Assembly (NCBI GenBank): GCA_022545455.1
Contig: JACZQZ010000012.1
Coordinates: forward strand, 1-36,254
Direction: 5' to 3'
Length of the DNA stretch: 36,254 nt
DNA from: Pseudomonadota bacterium
Lineage (GTDB): Bacteria; Pseudomonadota; Alphaproteobacteria; Rhodospirillales; 2-02-FULL-58-16
This document shows positions 1 through 11,386 of this stretch, in pieces. The stretch's first letter is position 1. Each line of letters starts with the position of its first letter. The position numbers and the translations under genes were made by a program. The notes beneath the pieces were generated by a model. It was not told where the DNA came from and did no database searches. It worked only from the letters and a program-made list of their open reading frames with translations.

Positions 1-2
1 AC

Positions 3-98
3 TGCGCCCTGGTGGTCATCGATTTCCTCATCCGCCACGGCTTCATCGGGCCCGACGATCCTGAATACGTGGACCTGGTCGGCGGGTTGCACGGGTAG
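3..98 (+). CDS. 3' end of an unidentified CDS (…CALVVIDFLIRHGFIGPDDPEYVDLVGGLHG*)
   Basis: Open frame from the window edge to TAG at 96-98; family not recognised. Confidence 0.4.
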   Translation, partial: CALVVIDFLIRHGFIGPDDPEYVDLVGGLHG

Positions 99-215
99 CG
101 CCGCCGCGTCGGGGTGGGGACGCCCCCCCACCCATGCACACATGGGGTGACAGCGGCACGCCCGTTCGGGTACCACTCGGCCACCCGATGCCGTCCGCCG
201 ATCGACAGGGACCCC

Positions 216-887
216 ATGTCCGAGCTTCCACGCCTCGACGGCCCCAGCCTTGCCCCCGCGTCCGGGGGCGCGCCGGAGCAGCTGGCCATCCTTGTGCACG
301 GCGTCGGCGCCGACGGAAACGACCTGCTCGGGCTGGCGCCCCGTTTCCAGGGCGCCCTGCCGGGCGCCCTGTTCCTCTCGCCCCATGCGCCGTTTTCCTT
401 CGACATGGCGCCCTTCGGCTACCAGTGGTTCAGCATCGGCGACTTTTCGCCCGAGGCCCGGCTGGCCGGTGTCCAGGCCGCGGCGCCCATCCTCGACGCC
501 TTCATCGACGCCCGGTTGGCCGAGCACGGCCTGGGCGAGGACCGCCTGGTCCTCATCGGCTTTTCCCAGGGCACGATGATGGCCCTGCACGTGGGGCTCA
601 GGCGGCAAAGGCCCCTGGCCGGCATCGTCGGGTATTCGGGCATGCTGGCGGGCGCCGAGGCGCTGGCCGGCGAGGTGCGCTCCCGGCCGCCCGTGCTGCT
701 CGTTCACGGCGACGCGGACCCGGTCATTCCCGTCCACGCGCTGCCGGCGGCGGTAGCGGGACTCGAGGCGGCCGGCATCCAGGTGGAGTCCCACGTTTGC
801 CCGGGCCTGGGCCACGGCATCGACGAAGACGGGGTGCGCCTGGGCGTGGCCTTCGTCGCCGGCCTGTTCGGCGCGGGCGGCCCGTAG
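216..887 (+). CDS. alpha/beta hydrolase, phospholipase/carboxylesterase family
   Basis: Start MSELPRLDGPS at ATG 216 inside ORF 114..887; LVHGVGADGNDL, GFSQGTMMAL nucleophile elbow, HGDADPVIP and GLGHGID motifs. Confidence 0.85.
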   Translation: MSELPRLDGPSLAPASGGAPEQLAILVHGVGADGNDLLGLAPRFQGALPGALFLSPHAPFSFDMAPFGYQWFSIGDFSPEARLAGVQAAAPILDAFIDARLAEHGLGEDRLVLIGFSQGTMMALHVGLRRQRPLAGIVGYSGMLAGAEALAGEVRSRPPVLLVHGDADPVIPVHALPAAVAGLEAAGIQVESHVCPGLGHGIDEDGVRLGVAFVAGLFGAGGP

Positions 888-963
888 GCGCTGCCCGCGC
901 CGCGCCCGGGGCGGGGCGCGGGATCATTGGCAAACAACAGGTATCCGTGTATTCTCCGCGCCC

Positions 964-1545
964 TTGACCGGGAGAACACGATTGTCTCTGGCGATTGAAA
1001 GCTGTCCGACCCTGGTCCTCAATGCCGATTTCCGGCCGTTGAGCTATTTTCCGCTGTCCCTGTGGCCGTGGCAGGACGCGATCAAGGCGGTGTTTCTCGA
1101 GCGCGTCAACGTGGTGTCGGAATACGAACGCTACGTGCACTCGCCCAGTACGGCGATGCGCCTGCCCAGCGTGATTTCGCTCAAGCACTACATTCCCATG
1201 TCGCGGCGGCCGGCCTTCACCCGGTTCAACGTGTTCCTGCGCGACCGCTTCACCTGCCAGTACTGCGGCGGCGCCTTCCAGACCGAGGTCCTGACCTTCG
1301 ATCACGTGGTTCCGCGCTCGCGCGGCGGCACCACCGTGTGGGACAACGTGGTGACGGCCTGCGCGCCGTGTAACCTGCGCAAGGGCCACCGCCTGTCGAG
1401 CGAGGCGCGGGTCTTTCCGCGGCGCCGGCCGTACGAGCCGACCAACTTCGAGCTGCTGGAAAACGGCCGCACCTTTCCGCCCAACTACCTGCACGAAAGC
1501 TGGCGCGACTTCCTGTACTGGGACACCGAGCTCGAGTCCTCCTAG
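964..1545 (+). CDS. HNH endonuclease family protein
   Basis: CQYCGG…LTFDHVVPRSRGGTTVWDNVVTACAPCNLRKG is a canonical HNH motif with two CxxC pairs; true start may be downstream of 964. Confidence 0.88.
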   Translation: MTGRTRLSLAIESCPTLVLNADFRPLSYFPLSLWPWQDAIKAVFLERVNVVSEYERYVHSPSTAMRLPSVISLKHYIPMSRRPAFTRFNVFLRDRFTCQYCGGAFQTEVLTFDHVVPRSRGGTTVWDNVVTACAPCNLRKGHRLSSEARVFPRRRPYEPTNFELLENGRTFPPNYLHESWRDFLYWDTELESS

Positions 1546-1704
1546 GCACGGTGTCGCGTCCCCTACGGCCGGCATCCCCGGAAATTGACTTCGGGCGGCC
1601 AGGGCGTATACTCCGCCGCCGCATTCCCGAGAACGCGGGCGCCCCGCGCCCCGTCCCCTTGGACCTATCGGGACAACACCAACCCAGTGAACGGGTGAAC
1701 GCCT

Positions 1705-2319
1705 ATGACCAAACGCATCAAGGCCAAGTACAAGATCAACCGCCGCCTCGGCGTCAACCTCTGGGGGCGTCCGAAAAGTCCCGTCAACGTTCGCGATTAC
1801 CGTCCCGGCGAGCACGGCCAGCGCCGCCGCAAGCCGTCCGACTACGGCACCCAGCTGATGGCCAAGCAGAAGCTCAAGGGCTATTACGGCAACATCAGCG
1901 AGCGCCGCTTCCGCCGCTACTACCAAGAAGCCGTGCGCCGGCGCGGCGACACGTCGGAGAACCTCATCGCCATCCTGGAGCGCCGCCTGGACGCGGTGGT
2001 CTACCGCATGAAGTTCGTGCCCACCGTCTTTGCCGCGCGCCAGTTCGTCAACCACGGCCACATCAGGGTCAACGGCAAGCGGGTCAACATCCCGTCCTAT
2101 CTGGTGAGCGACGGCGACGTGATCGAGGTCAAGGAGAAGTCCCGCGAGCTGCCCCTGGTGCTGGAGGCCATCGAGTCGCCGGAACGGGACCTCCCCGACT
2201 ACGTGGACGTGGACGTCAAGAAGATGCGGGGCACCTACGTGCGGGCGCCGAAGCTGGCCGACGTGCCCTACCCGGTGCAGATGGAGCCCAACCTGGTGAT
2301 CGAGTTCTACTCGCGCTGA
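1705..2319 (+). CDS. rpsD: 30S ribosomal protein S4
   Basis: [28 protein letters not shown]…; S4 RNA-binding domain ([40 protein letters not shown]). Confidence 0.97.
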   Translation: MTKRIKAKYKINRRLGVNLWGRPKSPVNVRDYRPGEHGQRRRKPSDYGTQLMAKQKLKGYYGNISERRFRRYYQEAVRRRGDTSENLIAILERRLDAVVYRMKFVPTVFAARQFVNHGHIRVNGKRVNIPSYLVSDGDVIEVKEKSRELPLVLEAIESPERDLPDYVDVDVKKMRGTYVRAPKLADVPYPVQMEPNLVIEFYSR

Positions 2320-2376
2320 GGCGCGCCGCAGCCCTTGCGCCCCGGGCCGGCTGCCGGTGAGGCGGGCAACGAAAAA

Positions 2377-2394
2377 GGGCCGCCGCGGCGGCCC
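2377..2394. terminator. perfect-palindrome intrinsic terminator between convergent rpsD and grxD
   Basis: GGGCCGCCGCGGCGGCCC (18-bp palindrome) with an A5 tract on its left, i.e. a T tract after the hairpin on the minus strand. Confidence 0.75.
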
Positions 2395-2419
2395 CTTCGT
2401 GGATTTCCCGGAAACGCCG

Positions 2420-2755
2420 TCAGCCGGCGAATTCGACGCCCTTTTCGTCCAACAGGGTCTTCAGCTCGCCGCTTGCGTGCATCTCACGCACGATGTCGGC
2501 GCCGCCGACGAACTCGCCCTTCACGTAAAGCTGGGGGATGGTCGGCCAGTCGGCGAACGCCTTGACGCCCTCGCGGATGTCCGGGTCCAGGAGGACGTCG
2601 ATTCCCTTGAACTTGACGCCCAGTTGGGTCAGCGCCTGCGCCACCGCGGCGGAAAATCCGCACTGGGGGAACATGGGCGTGCCCTTCATGAACAGGACGA
2701 CCGGGTTTTCGTCGACTTCCTTCTGAATGCGCGCCACGGTGGGGTTGTTGGTCAT
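2420..2755 (-). CDS. grxD: Grx4-family monothiol glutaredoxin
   Basis: MTNNPTVARIQKEVDENPVVLFMKGTPMFPQCGFSAAVAQ… WPTIPQLYVKGEFVGGADIV; CGFS active site; start ATG 2755. Confidence 0.95.
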   Translation of the reverse strand: MTNNPTVARIQKEVDENPVVLFMKGTPMFPQCGFSAAVAQALTQLGVKFKGIDVLLDPDIREGVKAFADWPTIPQLYVKGEFVGGADIVREMHASGELKTLLDEKGVEFAG

Positions 2756-2781
2756 GTCCTTTTCCCTCGGCTGTTGCCTGT

Positions 2782-3021
2782 TTACGCGTCCTCGGGGACG
2801 CTGGTTTGCAGGGCCAGGGCGTGCAACGTCGTGCCCATCTTGTCCTGCAGGGCATTGTACACCATCTGGTGCTGTTGCACGCGGGTTTTTCCCTTGAACG
2901 CCGCCGAGACGACCAGGGCGGCGTAATGGTCGCCGTCGCCGCGCAGGTCCTCGATGGTCACCCGCGCATCGGGGATGGCCCCCTTGATCAGGTCTTCGAT
3001 CTCGATGGCGTCCATCGCCAT
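2782..3021 (-). CDS. BolA family protein
   Basis: 79 aa; IEDLIKGAIPDARVTIEDLRGDGDHYAALVVSAAFKGKTRVQQHQMVYNAL; adjacent to a CGFS glutaredoxin as expected. Confidence 0.93.
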   Translation of the reverse strand: MAMDAIEIEDLIKGAIPDARVTIEDLRGDGDHYAALVVSAAFKGKTRVQQHQMVYNALQDKMGTTLHALALQTSVPEDA

Positions 3022-3156
3022 GGTCGCGGCCTCCGGAAATCACCTGTGCGGCCGCCTCGGAGCCCGGCGGCCAATGGGTTTTACGCATATAGGGTCGTGC
3101 CCACCGCGTGTCAACGAGATGTCGGCCCGGCCCCTCCGCGGGGGGGCCGCGGCGCC

Positions 3157-5354
<2,198 letters not shown>

Positions 5355-5358
<4 letters not shown>

Positions 5359-6047
5359 GCCGCCAGGGCCTCCACCAGGCCGTCGAACATGGCCCTGCCG
5401 TCGGTGCCGCCGAGGGCGGCGTCCGCCAGCCGGTCGGGGTGGGGCATGAGGCCGAGAACCGTGCGCCGCTGGTCGAGGATGCCGGCGATATTGCGCCGGC
5501 TGCCGTTGGGATTGGCGTCCGCGGCCACCTCGCCCGACGGGTGGCAGTAGCGGAAGGCCACCTGGCCGTTGCCGAACAGGCGCTCGAGGGTGTCCTCGTC
5601 GGCGAAGTAATTGCCCTCGTGGTGGGCGACGGGAATGCGGATCACCTGGCCTTCGCGGTAGCCCCGGGTAAACACGGTGTCGGCCGTGTCCACGCGCAGA
5701 TGGACGTCCCGGCAGACGAACTTGAGCCCGGCGTTGCGCATGAGCATCCCGGGCAGCAGCCCGGTCTCGGTGAGGATCTGAAAGCCGTTGCAGATTCCCA
5801 GCACCGGCACCCCTTTGCGGGCCCGCTCGACCACCGCCGCCATGACCGGCGAATGGGCCGCCATGGCGCCGGCGCGCAGGTAATCGCCGTAGGAAAAGCC
5901 GCCCGGGATGACGATCAGGTCGACCGCCGGCAGGGCGGTCTCCCGGTGCCACACCATGGCCGGCGGCTTGCCCATGCTGTGTTCCAGCGCCACGCGGACG
6001 TCGCGGTCGCAGTTGGAGCCGGGGAAGACGATGACCGCGGCTTTCAT
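5355..6047 (-). CDS. purQ: phosphoribosylformylglycinamidine synthase subunit PurQ
   Basis: [16 protein letters not shown]…; [11 protein letters not shown] class-I glutamine amidotransferase motif. Confidence 0.97.
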
Positions 6048-6185
6048 GGGCCAGCTCTTCGGCAGTGGGCCTCGAGAACCCAGGGGTCCGCGCCAGCCCC
6101 CCCGCGGCGGCGCCGGCGGCGGCGCTCAGGCCAGGCGGCTTCCGTCGAGATCACAAGGCGTACCCTGGATTGGCGAATCTTGGTG

Positions 6186-6428
6186 TTAATCGGCGATTTC
6201 GATGGCGTAATTCTCGATGACCGTATTGGCAAGCAGCTTCTTGCACATGGCGTCGACGGCCTCGCGGGCCCGGACGGGGTCCGTTTCGTCAAGGTCGATC
6301 TCGATGTACTTGCCCTGGCGGACCCCGGTGACGCCGCCGAAGCCGAGGGAGGAGAGGGCGTTCCGGACCGCCTTTCCCTGCGGATCGAGCACGCCATTTT
6401 TCAAGGTCACGTGGACTTTCGCCTTCAC
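6186..6428 (-). CDS. purS: phosphoribosylformylglycinamidine synthase subunit PurS
   Basis: 80 aa; MKAKVHVTLKNGVLDPQGKAVRNALSSLGFGGVTGVRQGKYIEIDL. Confidence 0.95.
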   Translation of the reverse strand: MKAKVHVTLKNGVLDPQGKAVRNALSSLGFGGVTGVRQGKYIEIDLDETDPVRAREAVDAMCKKLLANTVIENYAIEIAD

Positions 6429-6440
6429 GCTTCCCCGCCC

Positions 6441-7205
6441 TTATTGCATGACCGCCGGGCCCTTGATGTCCGTGGGACCGCTTTCCGGCAGGATGCCCAG
6501 GCGGCGGGCCACTTCCTGATAGGCTTCCTCGACGTTGCCGAGGTCCCGGCGGAAGCGGTCCTTGTCCATTTTTTCGTTGGTCTTCATGTCCCACAGGCGG
6601 CAGCTGTCGGGGCTGATTTCGTCGGCCAGGACGATCCGCATCTGGTCGTCTTCCCAGAGCCGGCCGAACTCCAACTTGAAATCGACCAGGCGGATGCCGA
6701 CGCCGAGGAACAGACCGCTCAGGAAATCGTTGACGCGCAACGCCATGGACATGATGTCGTCCAGATCCTGGGGCGTCGCCCAGCCGAACGCGGTGATGTG
6801 CTCCTCGGTGATCATGGGGTCGTTCAGGGCGTCGGATTTGTAGTAATACTCGACGATGGAGCGCGGCAGCGGCGTCCCTTCGTTCATGCCCAGGCGCTTT
6901 GCCAGCGAGCCGGCGACGACGTTGCGGACAACTACCTCTACGGGTATGATTTCCACTTCGCGCACCAACTGCTCGCGCATGTTGAGGCGGCGCACGAAAT
7001 GCGTGGGGATTCCGATCTCGCTCAACCGGACCATGAGATATTCGGAAATCCGGTTGTTGATAACGCCCTTGCCGGCGATGACGCCTTTCTTCTTGGCGTT
7101 GAAGGCGGTGGCGTCGTCCTTGAAATGCTGCACGAGCGTACCGGGCTCCGGCCCCTCATAAAGGATCTTGGCCTTGCCTTCGTAGATTTGTCTGCGTCTG
7201 GCCAT
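6441..7205 (-). CDS. purC: phosphoribosylaminoimidazole-succinocarboxamide synthase
   Basis: [58 protein letters not shown]…. Confidence 0.97.
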   Translation of the reverse strand: MARRRQIYEGKAKILYEGPEPGTLVQHFKDDATAFNAKKKGVIAGKGVINNRISEYLMVRLSEIGIPTHFVRRLNMREQLVREVEIIPVEVVVRNVVAGSLAKRLGMNEGTPLPRSIVEYYYKSDALNDPMITEEHITAFGWATPQDLDDIMSMALRVNDFLSGLFLGVGIRLVDFKLEFGRLWEDDQMRIVLADEISPDSCRLWDMKTNEKMDKDRFRRDLGNVEEAYQEVARRLGILPESGPTDIKGPAVMQ

Positions 7206-7309
7206 CGTCTTCTTCCAATTATGGGGATGCCCGGCGTCGGTACCCAGTATGAGAACCTGATATAGCAGGTGTCCACCAACAAGACAACGCCGCAGGCAAT
7301 CTATTGAAA

Positions 7310-8080
7310 CTAAAGGGAAATCTTATCGAAGGGCAGGTCCCCCGGGGGACCCGCGGCAAACAGCCAGACCGGGCCTGCGTCCGTGCGCCCGGCGGCGGGC
7401 AGGGCGATGAGGGAGGACGAAACGGTACCGAATCCGGCCTCGGTGGCCACGTTCATGGCGCCGCCCGGGCCGGCTTCGGCATCGTGAAGCCGGCTTGCCA
7501 GCAGGGACGTCCACCCCGACCAGTCCCCGGCGCCGGGATCGGGCGGTCGCGCCGCCTCGAATTGGGGCAGATACATGCGCATCCGGGCCGATTGGGGGTC
7601 GTTTCGGTCATACGCCGTGAACATGGACAAACCCGGCGGCAGCTCTATCACCTCGACGTCCGAGGGGTCTTCCGTCCCGTTCTCCCCGCCCGCGGAGCGC
7701 AGCCAGAACGCGCTGTCGCTGTCGGCGATCAGAAGGTTGAAGGACCGGTAGCTGGCGGCATCGATATGGGCCAGCGCCTCCGCGGCGTCCGCCGCCCGGG
7801 CGTGGTCCAGGGCTTCCAGAGGCAGCTCGCCGCGGCTGCGGAAGCCGGGTCTGGGTCCCAGGGAATGCAGGCGGTTGAGCACGCCGGCCGCGACGCCGTG
7901 GTCATTCAGGCCGAGCCAGGTGCCGCCGGCGTGGCGGTCCAGCCCGGCGACCACCCAGGCGCGGTCGGGCCAATGGCGCGCCGGCGGGTCCCAGGGGCGG
8001 TCGGCCATTTCGTCGCGGTTCACCGCAAGCACGATCGGCCAGTCGTCGCCCGGGCGGTGCAGGATCACGAGGGTGCACAT
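7310..8080 (-). CDS. NRDE (TANGO2-like) family protein
   Basis: [37 protein letters not shown]…[23 protein letters not shown] motif near the N-terminus. Confidence 0.9.
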   Translation of the reverse strand: MCTLVILHRPGDDWPIVLAVNRDEMADRPWDPPARHWPDRAWVVAGLDRHAGGTWLGLNDHGVAAGVLNRLHSLGPRPGFRSRGELPLEALDHARAADAAEALAHIDAASYRSFNLLIADSDSAFWLRSAGGENGTEDPSDVEVIELPPGLSMFTAYDRNDPQSARMRMYLPQFEAARPPDPGAGDWSGWTSLLASRLHDAEAGPGGAMNVATEAGFGTVSSSLIALPAAGRTDAGPVWLFAAGPPGDLPFDKISL

Positions 8081-8117
8081 GATCGATTCCTCATAATCCG
8101 TTTGTCCCGCCGGCGCT

Positions 8118-8385
8118 AGTGGCCTGCATCAGCTAAATTGCGCCCATACGATCGCTTTTCCCGTTTCCTCGGCAGGAGGGGAGGCGCAGGCGATGCGGGG
8201 CCATCGTCAAGCCTTCCCGACGCCCCGGGGGGCCATCGGGGGGTGTCCCCCCGGCTAAGTTATGCGGGGGGCGCCCCCGCGACCCCCGGGAGGACGGGAA
8301 AAGCGACCCGAAGGGCGGCGCGCGACGACGTCCGGAAACCTCGCAACGCCGTCGTAGGAGTGCAATTTAGCTGATACAGGCCACT
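8118..8385 (+). repeat. MITE-like element, copy 1 (268 bp)
   Basis: TIRs AGTGGCCTGCATCAGCTAAATTGC … GCAATTTAGCTGATACAGGCCACT; CTAG at 8116-8119 and CTGG at 8384-8387; interior ~90% similar (by eye) to copy 2. Confidence 0.88.
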
Positions 8386-8489
8386 GGAGCCCACCCGATA
8401 TTATCGATCATTGGCGTGGGCGGCGCGATTCCGTTGCGCCCCCGTGCGTTCGACCGTAGAGTCTTCGAGCGCACGAAAGGCATCGGGAG

Positions 8490-8864
8490 ATGGGCTTGAT
8501 GGAAGACACATTTCGCAAACGCGAGAAAGGCTACGAGGCGAAATTCAAGCTGGAAGAGGAAATGCGCTTCAAGGCGGCGTCGCGGCGCAACAAGCTCCTT
8601 GCGCTGTGGGTCGCCGAACGGTTGGGGATGACCAGCGCCGAGACCGAGACCTATGTCCGGGAGGTCGTGTGCTCGGACCTCGAAGAGCCCGGGGTTGACG
8701 ATGTCGTCCGCAAGGTGGTCAAGGATTGCGAGGAGCGCAACGTGCCGATCGCCGAGCCGGAGCTGCGTGCCGAAATAGAGCGTCTCAACGCCATCGCCCT
8801 CAAGCAGATCGGGGAGGAATATCCCGAGCCGCTCGGTCCCGATTACGGGCCGGTGGGCGGCTGA
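8490..8864 (+). CDS. DUF1476 family protein (ATP synthase zeta / ATPase inhibitor-like subunit)
   Basis: MEDTFRKREKGYEAKFKLEEEMRFKAASRRNKLLALWVAERLGM…; alternative ATG at 8499. Confidence 0.9.
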   Translation: MGLMEDTFRKREKGYEAKFKLEEEMRFKAASRRNKLLALWVAERLGMTSAETETYVREVVCSDLEEPGVDDVVRKVVKDCEERNVPIAEPELRAEIERLNAIALKQIGEEYPEPLGPDYGPVGG

Positions 8865-8947
8865 CAGGCCGTCCCCGTCGGCGGCGCCCCAGAGGGCCGC
8901 GCCAGGGACCGACGATTTCCGACCTCCCGTATCAGCGCTCCTTGGTA

Positions 8948-10246
8948 TCAACCCTCGCCGAACACGCGTTTGAATATCGTGTCCACGTGTTTGGTGTGGT
9001 AGTCCAGGTCGAACAGGGCGGCCAGGGCCTGGGCGTCCAGATGCCGGGTCACCTCGGCGTCGGCCTTGAGGAGTTCTAGGAAGCTCTTGCCTCCCCCCCC
9101 GACGGTCATGGCGTTGCGCTGCACGGCCTCGTAGGCGTCCTCGCGGCTCATCCCGGCCTGGGTCAGCGCCAGCAGCACCCGCTGTGAGAAGACCAGCCCG
9201 CCCAGCCGGTCCAGGTTCTCCCGCATGGCGTCCGGGTAGACCACGAGCTTCTCCACCACCCCGGCCAGGCGCGCCAGGGCAAAGTCCAGGGCGATGGTCG
9301 TGTCGGGGGCGATGATTCGCTCCACGGACGAGTGCGAGATATCCCGTTCGTGCCACAGCACCACGTTCTCCAGCGCCGGCATGACCGCGGCGCGCACGAC
9401 CCGCGCCAGGCCGGTCACGTTCTCGGTGAGGATGGGGTTGCGCTTGTGGGGCATGGACGAGGACCCCTTCTGGCCCGGGGCGAAGTATTCCTCCGCCTCG
9501 CGCACCTCGGTGCGTTGCAGGTGTCGGATTTCGGTGGCCAGACGCTCGACCGAGCTGGCGATGACCGCCAGGGTGGCGAAGAAGGCGGCATGGCGGTCGC
9601 GCGGGATGACCTGGGTGGAAATGGGCTCGGTGGCCAGGCCCATTTTCCCGGCCACGTGTTCCTCGACGAAGGGGTCGATGTTGGCGAACGTGCCCACGGA
9701 CCCGGAGATGGCGCAGGTGGCGATTTCCTGGCGGGCCGTTTCCAGGCGCCTCCGGTTGCGCTGGAATTCGGCATGAAAGCCGGCCAGCTTGAGGCCGAAG
9801 GTGGTGGGCTCGGCATGGATGGCGTGGCTGCGGCCCATGCAGGGCGTGTGCTTGTGCTCGAAGGCCCGTTGCTTGAGCGCCGCCAGGAGCCTGTCGATGT
9901 CGCCCAAGAGGATGTCGGCGGCCTGGGTGAGCTGCACCGCGAGGCAGGTGTCGAGCACGTCCGACGACGTCATGCCCTGGTGCACGAACCGGGCCTCGGG
10001 GCCCACGTGCTCGGCCAGGTTGGTGAGGAAGGCGATGACGTCGTGCTGGGTTTCGCGCTCGATCTCGTCGATCCGCCCGACGTCGAACCGGCCGCGCTCC
10101 CACACCGCCTTGGCGGCGTCGCTGGGGATGACCCCGAGCTCGGCCTGGGCGTCGCAGGCGTGGCCCTCGATTTCCAACCAGATGCGGAATTTGTTCTCGG
10201 GCTCCCAGATGGCGGTCATCTCGGGCCGGCTGTAGCGTGGGATCAT
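8948..10246 (-). CDS. purB: adenylosuccinate lyase
   Basis: MIPRYSRPEMTAIWEPENKFRIWLEIE…; GSSSMPHKRNPILTEN fumarase/aspartase signature. Confidence 0.97.
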   Translation of the reverse strand: MIPRYSRPEMTAIWEPENKFRIWLEIEGHACDAQAELGVIPSDAAKAVWERGRFDVGRIDEIERETQHDVIAFLTNLAEHVGPEARFVHQGMTSSDVLDTCLAVQLTQAADILLGDIDRLLAALKQRAFEHKHTPCMGRSHAIHAEPTTFGLKLAGFHAEFQRNRRRLETARQEIATCAISGSVGTFANIDPFVEEHVAGKMGLATEPISTQVIPRDRHAAFFATLAVIASSVERLATEIRHLQRTEVREAEEYFAPGQKGSSSMPHKRNPILTENVTGLARVVRAAVMPALENVVLWHERDISHSSVERIIAPDTTIALDFALARLAGVVEKLVVYPDAMRENLDRLGGLVFSQRVLLALTQAGMSREDAYEAVQRNAMTVGGGGKSFLELLKADAEVTRHLDAQALAALFDLDYHTKHVDTIFKRVFGEG

Positions 10247-10351
10247 TGTGGCCTCGCGGCGGTTGAGGAGCCAGGGAGTCCTGGGAATCCTGGGAATTGT
10301 ACTAGAACCACCCGATGTTGAGAAACATGATATGGTCCGCCCGCCGGGGCG

Positions 10352-11386
10352 GTGCCGTCCCCGCCCTTACCGAGAGGTTTTCCTTTGGACGCAACCACAG
10401 GCCCTTTTCCCCCGGAACTGCGCACCATTCCCTTGATCGAGGCCGGGAAAGGCGGCCCCGTGGCGCTGGCCGAGGCCGTTCCGGAGCGGCTGCGGGATGT
10501 CCTGACCCTGGGCCGGCGCCATTACGGCCCCATCGCCCTCCGCCTGGGGGATTGGGCCGGCCGGTACTGGCTCGCCAAGTCGGACAACCCCTATTGCAGC
10601 GAAATCGCCACCGTGGCGGCGCGGGCCGGCCGGCCGGGCGCGTTCCTGCTCAACCTATCCTACGAATGGACCTGCACGACCGGGGTCGGGCCCGACCCTT
10701 CGGGAAACGGCGCCCGCATGTTGCGCACCCTGGACTGGCCCCTCGACGGACTGGGCGCCAACCTGGTCGTGGCCCGGCATGAGGGGGACATGGGGCCGTT
10801 CTACAACGTCACCTGGCCCGGCCTGGTGGGCGTGGCCACGGCCATGGCGCCGGGGCGCTTTTCGGTCGCCCTCAACCAGACGCCCATGCGCCGCTACAGT
10901 CCGTGGTGCTGGCTGGACTGGAGCATCGCCCGCGGACGCTGGTGGCGGACCCGGGCCGTTCCGCCCATCCACCTCTTGCGCCGGGTGTGCGATACCTGCC
11001 GTACCTACGCCGACGCCAAGGCCGCGCTGGTCGAAACGGCGCTTTGCCTGCCCGCGTTCTTTACCCTGAGCGGGATCACCCCGGATCAGGGGTGCGTCAT
11101 CGAGCGCCTGGAGGACCGGTCCGCCGTTCGCGAGGCGCCGACCTCGGTCGCCAACCACTGGGTGGCCTTCGACGTCCTGGACCGGCCGCGGGGTGAGGAC
11201 AGCGTGGGGCGTTGGCAGATGATGGAGCAGGTGCGCGAGCGTGCCGTCGCCGATTTCTCCTGGCTGGTGCCGCCCATCCTCAACGAGACCACCCGCGTCG
11301 CCGTCATCGCCAATGCGGCCCAATGTTTCCTCATGGTTCAGGGCTTCGAAGCCGACGGTCCGGCGACCGCCGTGTTCACCCTCTAA
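10352..11386 (+). CDS. acid ceramidase/NAAA-like Ntn-hydrolase family protein
   Basis: EWTCTTGVGPDPSGNGARMLRTLDWPLDGL, FYNVTWPGLVGVATAMAPGRFSVALNQT, YADAKAALVETALCLPAFFTLSGITPDQGCVIERLEDRSAVRE and VANHW blocks resemble the acid ceramidase beta-subunit blocks CTSIV…RNMDF, [35 protein letters not shown] and TNYDRW. Start GTG 10352, or TTG 10385 preceded by GAGAGG. Confidence 0.75.
   Translation: MPSPPLPRGFPLDATTGPFPPELRTIPLIEAGKGGPVALAEAVPERLRDVLTLGRRHYGPIALRLGDWAGRYWLAKSDNPYCSEIATVAARAGRPGAFLLNLSYEWTCTTGVGPDPSGNGARMLRTLDWPLDGLGANLVVARHEGDMGPFYNVTWPGLVGVATAMAPGRFSVALNQTPMRRYSPWCWLDWSIARGRWWRTRAVPPIHLLRRVCDTCRTYADAKAALVETALCLPAFFTLSGITPDQGCVIERLEDRSAVREAPTSVANHWVAFDVLDRPRGEDSVGRWQMMEQVRERAVADFSWLVPPILNETTRVAVIANAAQCFLMVQGFEADGPATAVFTL

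Noticed and set aside
3-98. Tempting assignment of the truncated first gene to a known family
   Set aside because: Only 31 residues are visible and none form a diagnostic motif.
964-1545. HNH endonuclease as part of a mobile or defence system
   Set aside because: Stand-alone gene beside rpsD with no methyltransferase, phage or intron features; looks like an ordinary chromosomal HNH protein.
5439-7265. 608-aa plus-strand ORF over purQ/purS/purC
   Set aside because: Spans three well-supported minus-strand genes; translation has no domain signature.
8220-8290. Runs of G and C suggesting a CRISPR or tandem array
   Set aside because: They are short hairpins in the MITE-like element; no regularly spaced direct repeats with unique spacers anywhere in the window.
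8138-8374. 78-aa ORF inside element copy 1 (and similar ORFs at 23887..24108, 23834..24112, 27169..27591, 27391..27639)
   Set aside because: Translations recur only because the DNA element recurs; frames are open on both strands, the internal block is inverted between copies, and the composition is not protein-like. Treated as non-coding.
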